From contig CAWJLA010000005.1 of the NCBI GenBank assembly GCA_963843605.1, positions 186,001 to 250,000 of the forward strand: a stretch of 64,000 bases of DNA, in the 5' to 3' direction. Shown in pieces: positions 53,799-60,752 of this stretch. Numbering within the stretch: position 1 is the stretch's first letter; each line of letters begins with the position of its first letter. The DNA comes from FEN-1297 sp963843605. Lineage in GTDB: Bacteria > Bacteroidota > Ignavibacteria > Ignavibacteriales > Ignavibacteriaceae. The translations under genes were made by a program, and so were the position numbers. A model generated the notes under the pieces. The model was not told where the DNA came from, ran no database searches, and saw only the letters and a program-made list of their open reading frames with translations.

Positions 53799-55715
53799 TT
53801 ACCGTATAGTATCATCTTTTCTTAAAATTTCCTTTACATCTTCACTAATTGATAAATACCTGCCATACGGCGGATTCCCGATCACCACATCAAACCCGGT
53901 AAACTTTCCATCTTCATCCAGCACTTCTGGAAATTCAAAACGCCACTCAAAGGCGCTGCCGTATATCGTTTTTTGCTTTTCTTCATATTTCGCTCTAAGC
54001 GTAGTTACTTCTTCCGCAAGCTTTGCAACTTTTTTATTATGCTCTTCTTTTTCCTTTGCGTCAAATAATAAAGGAATTTCTCCCAGTTCATTTTCTTTCT
54101 TCTTAAGAAGTATATAATCTTTGTCCGCAGGATTAGCGAATTCAGAAAAAGTTTTCTTAAGTTTTTTAATTTCCTCCGCGGCCTTATTTCTTGTTACTTT
54201 ATCGGAAGCATTTTTATAAATAAAAACCTGGTCTTTATATTTTTGCGCCGCATACTTCATGCTGTTCATAACAGTCATCGGCAGCTTGGCGAAATTGTCC
54301 GTAATATCGAATCGGCTTATTAAGGAATTACCTTGCTTAATATTTATATCAATATTCGGCAATGTCTCAAGATTTTTATATTTACTGTCTCTTGTATAAT
54401 AGGCGTTTTTAAGAAGTTCAATCCAAAGCCTTAGACTGCAAATATTAACGGAGTTTTGATTTATATCCACACCGAAAAGGCAGTTCTCTATTATAGTTTC
54501 CTTCTCGTGGAAAAGCGCCTCCTGCAGCTTCTGTTTTTCTTCCGGCGGTATTCCTTTTTCATTTACGGTGTACTCAAAAAACTCTCCCGCATCTTCATCA
54601 TATATGCTTAGCTCATCGTTTGCCACTTCAACTTTATAATACTTTACTCTTGTCCCGTCACGATAGCATAATATATCAAGCTCTGATTTTATAGAAAGCA
54701 GCTCGTTGAGCGCCGATACCAGAAAATGTCCCGATCCTACAGCCGGATCGCATATCTTTAATGAATTGATAATATCATTGGCTTCTTTCCTATCCGTAAT
54801 TTTATCTTTTAATTCATCAAAGCTATTATACTTCCAGCCATTGACATCATTAAACTTTTGCAGAACAGCGCGTCTTAGTGTTTCCTTTGCCATGTACATT
54901 GTAATAAATCCGGGAGTAAAGAAAGAGCCTTCTTTATAACCGTTAATTTTTTCAAATATTCTGCCGAGCACCGAAGCATTAATTAAATTTTTATTCCCGT
55001 CTTGAATGTCACCGGCAGAATCCGAGACAAAGTCATAAGCATCAAGAAACATTAAAAGGTATTCAAGCGTATGCAGCTTTTCAGGCGGCTTTTTTGCGCT
55101 GTTTTTTAAGACCGATTGCTTATAAACAGGTATAAGCGACCTATCCCTTAAATTACTTATCCTGATTGTTTTCTTTTCAAGATCGCTCTGCTCAAATAAA
55201 GAACTATTCAGGTAAGGAATATTTTTGAACTTGTCCACAATATCCGCGCTTCTGTCTTCAATCTTTTTTGCAAGTACTTCATGGAATAGTTCGTATAAGT
55301 CGTCGTACTCGGCAATAGTTTTTGCATCCAGGAACTTAAATTTATTATCGCCTTTGTGGTAATTAACAAGCTGCGCTTCCAGAAGCTTTAAGAAGAGTAC
55401 CCGGTTTATCCAGGTTAAATTAAGTTCAAGCGCTATATTATAAATACGCTCTTCTTTATCACTGCCGTACTTATCAGGGCTTTCAACCGAGCTTAAAGAA
55501 TCGTCGTTTTCAAGTATTCTTATTGTATTTTCAATAAGCGCGCCGCTGTCCCTATTGTCCGGCTGTTTTCTATCAATAACCTTTTTATTTTTATCTTTCT
55601 TTTCTTCAAGACCGATAATATGTAAAAGTTCCAGGTAGAATTGTTTATTAAGCTGATTGCTGTCGTTTAGAAAAGATTCCTTTAAAAGATGCGTGACCGA
55701 AAAGAGCTTGAACAA
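53799..55715 (-). CDS. Type IIG RM fragment: helical region and methyltransferase motifs
   Basis: 638-aa largest piece of the decayed RM gene. It contains the N6-adenine methyltransferase core: motif I DPAVGSGHF (about residue 325) and motif IV NPPY (about 614). It stops at DDTIR where another frame continues GNTGDIAEFFIKR. It lacks the nuclease domain (next fragment upstream) and target-recognition domain, so would not act alone. The apparent ATG start is internal: coding sequence FDLRDYIKILKSTKIEDEKK precedes it in frame. Confidence 0.6.
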   Translation of the reverse strand: MFKLFSVTHLLKESFLNDSNQLNKQFYLELLHIIGLEEKKDKNKKVIDRKQPDNRDSGALIENTIRILENDDSLSSVESPDKYGSDKEERIYNIALELNLTWINRVLFLKLLEAQLVNYHKGDNKFKFLDAKTIAEYDDLYELFHEVLAKKIEDRSADIVDKFKNIPYLNSSLFEQSDLEKKTIRISNLRDRSLIPVYKQSVLKNSAKKPPEKLHTLEYLLMFLDAYDFVSDSAGDIQDGNKNLINASVLGRIFEKINGYKEGSFFTPGFITMYMAKETLRRAVLQKFNDVNGWKYNSFDELKDKITDRKEANDIINSLKICDPAVGSGHFLVSALNELLSIKSELDILCYRDGTRVKYYKVEVANDELSIYDEDAGEFFEYTVNEKGIPPEEKQKLQEALFHEKETIIENCLFGVDINQNSVNICSLRLWIELLKNAYYTRDSKYKNLETLPNIDINIKQGNSLISRFDITDNFAKLPMTVMNSMKYAAQKYKDQVFIYKNASDKVTRNKAAEEIKKLKKTFSEFANPADKDYILLKKKENELGEIPLLFDAKEKEEHNKKVAKLAEEVTTLRAKYEEKQKTIYGSAFEWRFEFPEVLDEDGKFTGFDVVIGNPPYGRYLSISEDVKEILRKDDTIR

Positions 55716-55779
55716 CGGAATAAGCTTTTTTTCATCTTCAATTTTTGTACTCTTTAATATTTTGATGTAGTCCCTTAAA

Positions 55780-56388
55780 TCAAAATATACTAAAGTGAAT
55801 TTCCTTATCTATTTCATCTAAGTGTTTTTTTGCAATATCATTATAGAAATGCTCGGTTAAGCTGCTTACTTTTTTATCGGTTTTCCATTTATTGTAATCA
55901 TTAACCAGGTGATTGTTCTTATAGAAAAGTTTTTCAAATTCATTTGCGTTAAAGATAAACCATTCGTAGGCATTGGTAATTATTATATGCTTTATCTCGT
56001 CGTTTTTATCTTCAATTCTTTCACGGAGGTAATAAAGAATAACCTCTTGCATAGACTTTGCATTAAGATTATCCCTTTTAATCATATCCGGTTTATTGAC
56101 CGGGCTTTTTGCTTCGATTATAACGCCGAGTTTATCTTGTGCGGTTTTACCTAAATAAATTGCGAGGTCGGTTCTGTTTTTAGTATTTACAAAATAATCT
56201 TTATAAAAAGTATTTTTAAGGAAATAATTGATATTAGTTTTGTTATGCTCCTCCCCTTCATCTTCATTTATACTTTCTATCAGATTAATTAATTGCGCTT
56301 TAAAATTATCGAATTCCGTTCGATTAGGCTTAATCTTATAAAAAGCCTTATCAACAGCTTTGAAAGGTGAAATAGGAATTGGCAGCAT
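55780..56388 (-). CDS. Type IIG RM fragment: N-terminal nuclease-like domain
   Basis: 202-aa N-terminal piece starting MLPIPISPFKAVDKAFYKIK. It has the restriction nuclease signature region: Asp in RTDLAIYL and Glu-x-Lys in VIIEAKSP, spaced as in PD-(D/E)xK enzymes, then IKHIIITNAYEWFIFNANEF. It ends HFSIF at a frameshift caused by a run of four Ts; with three Ts it would read on FDLRDYIKI into the methyltransferase piece. Confidence 0.6.
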   Translation of the reverse strand: MLPIPISPFKAVDKAFYKIKPNRTEFDNFKAQLINLIESINEDEGEEHNKTNINYFLKNTFYKDYFVNTKNRTDLAIYLGKTAQDKLGVIIEAKSPVNKPDMIKRDNLNAKSMQEVILYYLRERIEDKNDEIKHIIITNAYEWFIFNANEFEKLFYKNNHLVNDYNKWKTDKKVSSLTEHFYNDIAKKHLDEIDKEIHFSIF

Positions 56389-56484
56389 AGCCCCCGCAAA
56401 ATTATTTTTACAAAATAAAATAACCGTAAACCAATTTAATAAAGGTACTTAAATTAGTAAAGAAAGAACTCTGAATAAATTATT

Positions 56485-57384
56485 TTATAATGCTTCTGGC
56501 TGGCTTACCTGGAATTCAGTATTCTTTATATGCAAATCTCTCTGCGGGAAAGGTATCTCGATGTTGTTTTCCCTGAATTTTTTGAATATCTCAAAATAAA
56601 GTTTGCTTTTAAGAATTCCGGGTATGGTTATGTAACTGCTTGTCCAGATCATCAAATCAAAATTAAGTGAACTGTCGCCGAATTCTTTAAAAAGTACAAA
56701 AGGTTCCGGATTTTTTAAAACTCCGTCTTCTTTATCCGCAACTTCCAGTAAAACTTTCTTTATATTTTCAGGATCTTCTTTATATGCAACCCCCACCGGA
56801 ATACTGAATCTCACATTCCTATCGTTGTGGCTCCAGTTAATAACTGTTGTTGAAATAAATTCAGAATTAGGAACTATCACCGAAATATTATCATTTGTTA
56901 AAATCATTGTAGATCTCATAGAGATATTCATAACGTCACCAAAGACTTCTCCGACCTGGATCCTATCCCCTACTTTTATCGGCCTTTCAAAAAGAATAAT
57001 TATTCCGCTTACTAAATTGTTTGTAACATTTTGTAAACCGAAACCTATACCAATACCAAGAGCGCCCGCAAGAATAGTAATTGTACTTAGGTTAATTCCG
57101 ACGGTCTGTACTACAATTATAAGTCCCAGTATAAGTACACCGTAACGAATAATCGTACCGACGGCGAGCCGTACTCCAAGTTCTACTTTGCTTTTGGAAA
57201 GGACCTTATATATTATCCATTTTCTGAGCCTTGCTGTAATAAAGAAAAGAAGCCACGCAAGGAAAATAAAGTAAAGCAGGGTCCAGAGTGTTATTGAAGT
57301 ATTCCCGATATCAATAAGATGAATGCTCAGGAAATCTTTTACATAATTAAAATACTTTTGTATGTACTTAAAAATCTCGTTCAT
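56485..57384 (-). CDS. MscS family mechanosensitive ion channel
   Basis: 299-aa small-conductance mechanosensitive channel. Three membrane helices (about 30-50, 75-95, 97-120), the pore helix region ITILAGALGIGIGFGLQNVT, the beta domain FERPIKVGDRIQVGEVFGDV and IVPNSEF, and the cytoplasmic C-terminal domain ending FPQRDLHIK. Normal length. Opens during hypo-osmotic shock. Stand-alone minus-strand gene, divergent from repeated element copy 9 just upstream. Confidence 0.92.
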   Translation of the reverse strand: MNEIFKYIQKYFNYVKDFLSIHLIDIGNTSITLWTLLYFIFLAWLLFFITARLRKWIIYKVLSKSKVELGVRLAVGTIIRYGVLILGLIIVVQTVGINLSTITILAGALGIGIGFGLQNVTNNLVSGIIILFERPIKVGDRIQVGEVFGDVMNISMRSTMILTNDNISVIVPNSEFISTTVINWSHNDRNVRFSIPVGVAYKEDPENIKKVLLEVADKEDGVLKNPEPFVLFKEFGDSSLNFDLMIWTSSYITIPGILKSKLYFEIFKKFRENNIEIPFPQRDLHIKNTEFQVSQPEAL

Positions 57385-57452
57385 TTAACTACCGTTGAAT
57401 GTATCTATCTATAATATGAGAATATACAACAAACCATAAACAACCGCGTCGT

Positions 57453-57517
57453 CCAAAAGATGTAGTCCCTTTTCCATCCCAAAGGACAATTGATCTTTAA
57501 CTAATAATAGTTGATAA
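57453..57517 (+). promoter_or_regulatory. Repeated bipartite promoter-like element, copy 9 (divergent)
   Basis: CCAAAAGATGTAGTCC matches exactly, box A is CTTTTCCAT (57469) and box B is CAATTGATC (57487); the 18-nt offset holds, while both boxes have changes. The sequence between them differs too (CCCAAAGGA). It precedes a broken ORF at 57573 by 86 nt, so this copy may be decaying along with its gene. Confidence 0.55.
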
Positions 57518-57572
57518 TATACCTTAGATCAGAATTCTATGATATATATTTATAATGTTTAAGGAGCAACTA

Positions 57573-57777
57573 ATGGATACTTCGATTGTATTATGAAAGA
57601 TTCCGGGGCTTTCAGCATACACTTATTTTTTCGGAGTAAACAAACCTGCTGCCGTTAAGACTTTTGAATATTTCGGCTATGCCGCCCAAAGATTGGTATA
57701 AAAATCTAATTGACAAGAATGCAAATCAATTGACGAACGATGATAATCTTTGGGCGGATTTTATTTCCATCATTTAA
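57573..57777 (+). pseudogene. Broken small ORF behind element copy 9
   Basis: AAGGAGCAACTA precedes an ATG that reads only seven codons before TGA. Beyond it, open pieces in other frames read GLSAYTYFFGVNKPAAVKTF and DWYKNLIDKNANQLTNDDNL. I do not recognise the family. Position and ribosome site match other genes driven by this element, so it is likely a lost member of the set. The following 57780-57960 shows no gene. Confidence 0.35.
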
Positions 57778-57966
57778 GTTGTCAATACAAGGTAAGTCGG
57801 TTGATGAGATGATGTAAAGTTGGGAAAAGTCAAACGCAGTTATTGGAGTAAGCATAAAATACTTCACTCATTGCATCTTCAATTTTTATCTAACATGCAA
57901 AAACAAACAATTCACTTAATTCGGATTTTATCTTGTCGTAGATAAACGAATAAAATTACTAGTCCC

Positions 57967-58034
57967 CCCAATAGATGTAGTTCCTTTTTCATCCTTTTGC
58001 CCGATTGAATTAAGACAGCGCTCTCCATAGCTTA
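57967..58034 (+). promoter_or_regulatory. Repeated bipartite promoter-like element, copy 10
   Basis: AGATGTAGTTC, CTTTTTCAT at 57984, CGATTGAAT at 58002, CATAGC at 58026, then CTTAATAA and GCATAA as in copy 3. Box B is 91 nt before a doubtful 86-aa ORF (58093) and 348 nt before the bacterioferritin ATG (58350). Confidence 0.7.
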
Positions 58035-58092
58035 ATAACGCATAATTATAAAAATGCAAATCATGTGGCGCAATCATAAAAAGGTTGAAAAT

Positions 58093-58353
58093 ATGAATAA
58101 AATAAACGACGTTTTTCCCCCCATGAATTTCCCGGCACTGGTTGTGTTTTTTATAATTCGCTGGCCGCAAGCCGGCAGATTCAAAATAAAATGGGAAATA
58201 AATCTAAACAATTGGCACGGCGACAATAACCGGATGCACGTTCCGACTATTGTCACTTTCGTTCCTGGTGTAAAACTCAACATACTGTACTTTAGAACAA
58301 AAATTTTAATGGTCAATTTTTATGAAAACAATTTTAACGGAGAACAAATATGA
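58093..58353 (+). CDS. Doubtful 86-aa ORF before bacterioferritin
   Basis: ORF starting MNKINDVFPPMNFPALVVFF with AAGG upstream. It ends four bases into the bacterioferritin gene. No domain recognised; composition (many Trp, Asn, Arg) is odd for a short membrane protein. Its distance from element copy 10 (91 nt) matches other target genes, which is the main argument for it. It may be an eroded gene or simply leader sequence. An ORF start at 58054 is less likely. Confidence 0.3.
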   Translation: MNKINDVFPPMNFPALVVFFIIRWPQAGRFKIKWEINLNNWHGDNNRMHVPTIVTFVPGVKLNILYFRTKILMVNFYENNFNGEQI

Positions 58354-58829
58354 AAGGCAATGAAAAATTACTCACAAACCTTAACCAGCGCTTAGCAGAA
58401 GAACTCACTGCCATAAACCAGTATATGGTACATTCCGAAATGTGCGAAAACTGGGGCTTCGGTAAACTTCACAACGCCATAAGAAAACAGGCAATGGATG
58501 AAATGCACCACGCAGAATGGCTTATTGAGAGAATTATTTTTTTAGACGGTTCACCCACCGTATCTAAACTTAACAATATAAAGATCGGTAAGACTGTTTT
58601 GGAAATGATAAACAACGACAATAAAGATGAAAATGACGCTGTTCTCGCTTATAATGAGGCAATTAAATTAGCCCGTGAAGTTAATGATCAGGGCACTGCC
58701 GATTTGCTGACAAAGATACTCAAAATGGAAGAAGGTCATGTAGACTGGGCCGAAATGCAGCGTGAACAGATTGAACAAATGGGAATTGAAAACTATTTAG
58801 CTAATCAGGCCGATGTACCGGGAAATTAA
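58350..58829 (+). CDS. bfr: Bacterioferritin
   Basis: 159-aa haem-binding iron-storage protein. Diiron ligands are in place: Glu in NQRLAEELTAINQYMVH, then MDEMHHAEWLIERIIFLDG (Glu and His of helix B, with the Met that ligates haem between subunits), helix C EAIKLAREVNDQGTADLL, and helix D EEGHVDWAEMQREQIEQMG. Forms a 24-mer that oxidises and stores iron and limits oxidative damage. GGAGAACAA precedes the ATG. Likely under element copy 10. Confidence 0.94.
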   Translation: MKGNEKLLTNLNQRLAEELTAINQYMVHSEMCENWGFGKLHNAIRKQAMDEMHHAEWLIERIIFLDGSPTVSKLNNIKIGKTVLEMINNDNKDENDAVLAYNEAIKLAREVNDQGTADLLTKILKMEEGHVDWAEMQREQIEQMGIENYLANQADVPGN

Positions 58830-58984
58830 TTCAAAATGATAATCAACCGGTTTCCGCCGTAAATAATTGAAATTATGTAACAAGATTCTTAATGCCGGAT
58901 GAGTTAATAAGTACAATATAGAATAGGCGATAAATAAATCGAAACTCAGACCGGCAAAACATAAATTATTAAAGGTGAAAGACT

Positions 58985-59176
58985 ATGTCATTAATTGGAT
59001 TAATACTCGTATTGGCTGTTGTCGGGGTTTTTCTTTGGCTTATAAACAGCTACATCCCCATGCAGGCTACAATCAAGAAAATCTTAAACGCGGTAGTAAT
59101 TATTGTAGTAGTTCTATGGTTATTAAATGCTTTCGGAATACTTAGCGGGCTCGAGACAATTCGTATCGGAGGGTGA
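58985..59176 (+). CDS. Thivi_2564-type small membrane protein, 63 aa
   Basis: Two-helix membrane protein: LIGLILVLAVVGVFLWLINS, YIPMQATIKKILNAV, VIIVVVLWLLNAFGILSG, matching the Thivi_2564 family, recognised by the YIPM..IKKILN motif between helices. Function unknown; widespread in envelope-stress gene clusters. AAGGTGAAAG precedes the ATG. Confidence 0.82.
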   Translation: MSLIGLILVLAVVGVFLWLINSYIPMQATIKKILNAVVIIVVVLWLLNAFGILSGLETIRIGG

Positions 59177-59258
59177 TTAAATATTTTCGCAAGCCCGGAT
59201 TAGTGAGTTTTATAAACTCATGTATTCTTATACTTTAATTAAAAGAAAAGGTGATAAA

Positions 59259-59711
59259 ATGTTAAATAAATATCTCATAATTATATCAATGTCAATTATC
59301 TTCATAGTTTCTGTTCAATTGATAAATGCACAGGAAAAGCCTGTCAAAGTTAAAGGAAATAAGATGATGGTGCAGCACGAAGATATGCAGAATATAATGA
59401 ATAAAATTGCTGCCGACAGCACAATGAGAATGCAGATGATAGGCAAAATGATGGATGACGAACATTCCCGCTCGGCTATCATTGATAACATGTTTTCAAA
59501 GGCATACAATGATAGTTCGGTTTATAAAGAAATGCAGAATTATATGAGAGCTAATAGCAAAATGAAAAATATGATGCAGACTATGATGAACAAAAATGAT
59601 ATGATGAAAGGAACCGGAATGACGAATAAAAAAGATATGATGAAGGGAAGCAGAACAATGAAATACCAAATGATGTCCGATTCGACTATGAGTAGAAATA
59701 ATCCTGATTAA
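59259..59711 (+). CDS. Exported methionine-rich protein, 150 aa
   Basis: Start at 59259 (AAAAGGTGATAAA upstream) gives a signal peptide LIIISMSIIFIVSVQLINAQ, then a Met-, Lys- and Asp-rich chain: MMVQHEDMQNIMNKIAADS, KNMMQTMMNKNDMMKGTGM. The mature N-terminal half (TMRMQMIGKMMDDEHSRSAI) is like small helical proteins found in metal or oxidative stress loci. Second Met-rich exported protein of the window (other at 38508); no detectable repeat alignment beyond Met content. Role in metal binding or Met-based oxidant scavenging is inference. Confidence 0.72.
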   Translation: MLNKYLIIISMSIIFIVSVQLINAQEKPVKVKGNKMMVQHEDMQNIMNKIAADSTMRMQMIGKMMDDEHSRSAIIDNMFSKAYNDSSVYKEMQNYMRANSKMKNMMQTMMNKNDMMKGTGMTNKKDMMKGSRTMKYQMMSDSTMSRNNPD

Positions 59712-59797
59712 GTATCTTATCGTAGAAAAGAATAAGATAAAATTTATTTTCGCGTCGTTATAATATTTCAGTATTCTTGTAAATGAAAGAACCGAAA

Positions 59798-60649
59798 ATG
59801 GAAAAGAGGAACGTTTTAATAAAAGCTGCTGTTTTTTTACTCCCGGTTTTATTGCTTTTAGCAGCACCCGGATGTTATACTACAAGCAGTCAAAGCAATA
59901 TGAATCAAACAGCCCGAAGTAATACGATTCAAAGCGATCGAAACGGTTATAATCTTGAAGATTTAAACAGTTACGGTGAATGGGTGCAAATAAATAATTA
60001 CGGAAATGTCTGGCGCCCCTATGTTGTTAATAACTGGGAGCCATATAATAACGGGCACTGGGATTATGCCGACGGTAATTGGACATGGATTTCCTATGAG
60101 CCTTTCGGCTGGATTGTTTATCATTACGGAAACTGGTACGACGATCCTTATTACGGATGGGTCTGGATTCCCTCAAACAACGTTTGGTCGCCGGCACGTG
60201 TAGTATGGGTTGATTATGGTAACTATGTCGGATGGGCTCCTCAACCTCCTGCAGGTATCGTTTACGCGAATCCGTGGGAAAATAACGGGAGCCGGTATTG
60301 GCATGTTGTAAGACAGAAAGATTTTACGGAAGATAATATTAACAAATACAGAGTCATGAATCCGGATAGAAACGAAAACGGCAGAAACGATGTTAATAAT
60401 AAACCGCCCGGTAGAAATGTAATTGAAAGAACTTCCGGCAGACCGGTACCTGAAGTTAGAATTCAACGCGAAACCGTGAAATTACCTGAAAGACAAATTC
60501 AAAGAATGGAATTGCCGCCTAAGGAGAAGAAAAGAGTAGAACAAAACGCGCCTAGGGTAAGAAACGAAGTACTTGTACCCCCTGATAAATATCGTAAACA
60601 ACAGAGTGAAAAAAGACAGGAGCCTAAAAAAGATACCCGGAAAAAATGA
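59798..60649 (+). CDS. DUF6600-type lipoprotein with YxWGW-like repeats
   Basis: 283-aa lipoprotein: signal helix VLIKAAVFLLPVLLLLAAPG ending in Cys, then a Trp/Tyr-rich domain of repeated short units (YGEWVQINNYGNVWRPYVVN, GHWDYADGNWTWISYEPFGW, YYGWVWIPSNNVWSPARVVW, YVGWAPQPPAG), the DUF6600/YXWGXW type. C-terminal third is basic and Pro/Arg-rich (residues about 190-283). Probably outer-membrane or cell-wall associated. Start 59783 would add MKEPK. Function unknown. Confidence 0.82.
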   Translation: MEKRNVLIKAAVFLLPVLLLLAAPGCYTTSSQSNMNQTARSNTIQSDRNGYNLEDLNSYGEWVQINNYGNVWRPYVVNNWEPYNNGHWDYADGNWTWISYEPFGWIVYHYGNWYDDPYYGWVWIPSNNVWSPARVVWVDYGNYVGWAPQPPAGIVYANPWENNGSRYWHVVRQKDFTEDNINKYRVMNPDRNENGRNDVNNKPPGRNVIERTSGRPVPEVRIQRETVKLPERQIQRMELPPKEKKRVEQNAPRVRNEVLVPPDKYRKQQSEKRQEPKKDTRKK

Positions 60650-60752
60650 TTATGGATTTTCCTATTTAATGATTCTTACTTTACCCGGGAATTTTAGATC
60701 ATTTGAAAGATGAGATAAGTATTAATGAAGAGCATTTGAATTACTTTAATCT

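Larger units (their letters stand above)
52781..56388 (-). pseudogene. Decayed type IIG (Eco57I-like) restriction-modification enzyme
   Basis: About 1200 codons of a single-polypeptide restriction-methylation enzyme broken by at least six frame changes. In order: N-terminal PD-(D/E)xK-like nuclease (TDLAIYLGKTAQDKLGVIIE then AKSP); helical region; SAM motif DPAVGSGHFLVSALNELL; catalytic GNPPYGRYL; then GDIAEFFIKRMIKYIV, HFIIPKGLSYVSSWDKI, FNIYSLVDTSKAFDEALYEM, IWYGKGGLTPNVSKVNK, IQLITGKEILQYGFKENI, and the C-terminal target-recognition tail ending KLYGLTEEEIKIVEGK. Each lies in a different frame. At about 55787, one extra T in a run of four breaks the frame. The enzyme is presumably inactive. 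Confidence 0.78.

Noticed and set aside
1794..58034. Repeated elements as CRISPR repeats or a miniature transposon
   Set aside because: Copies are kilobases apart, never arrayed with spacers, show no terminal inverted repeats or target duplications, and keep one orientation and position relative to genes.
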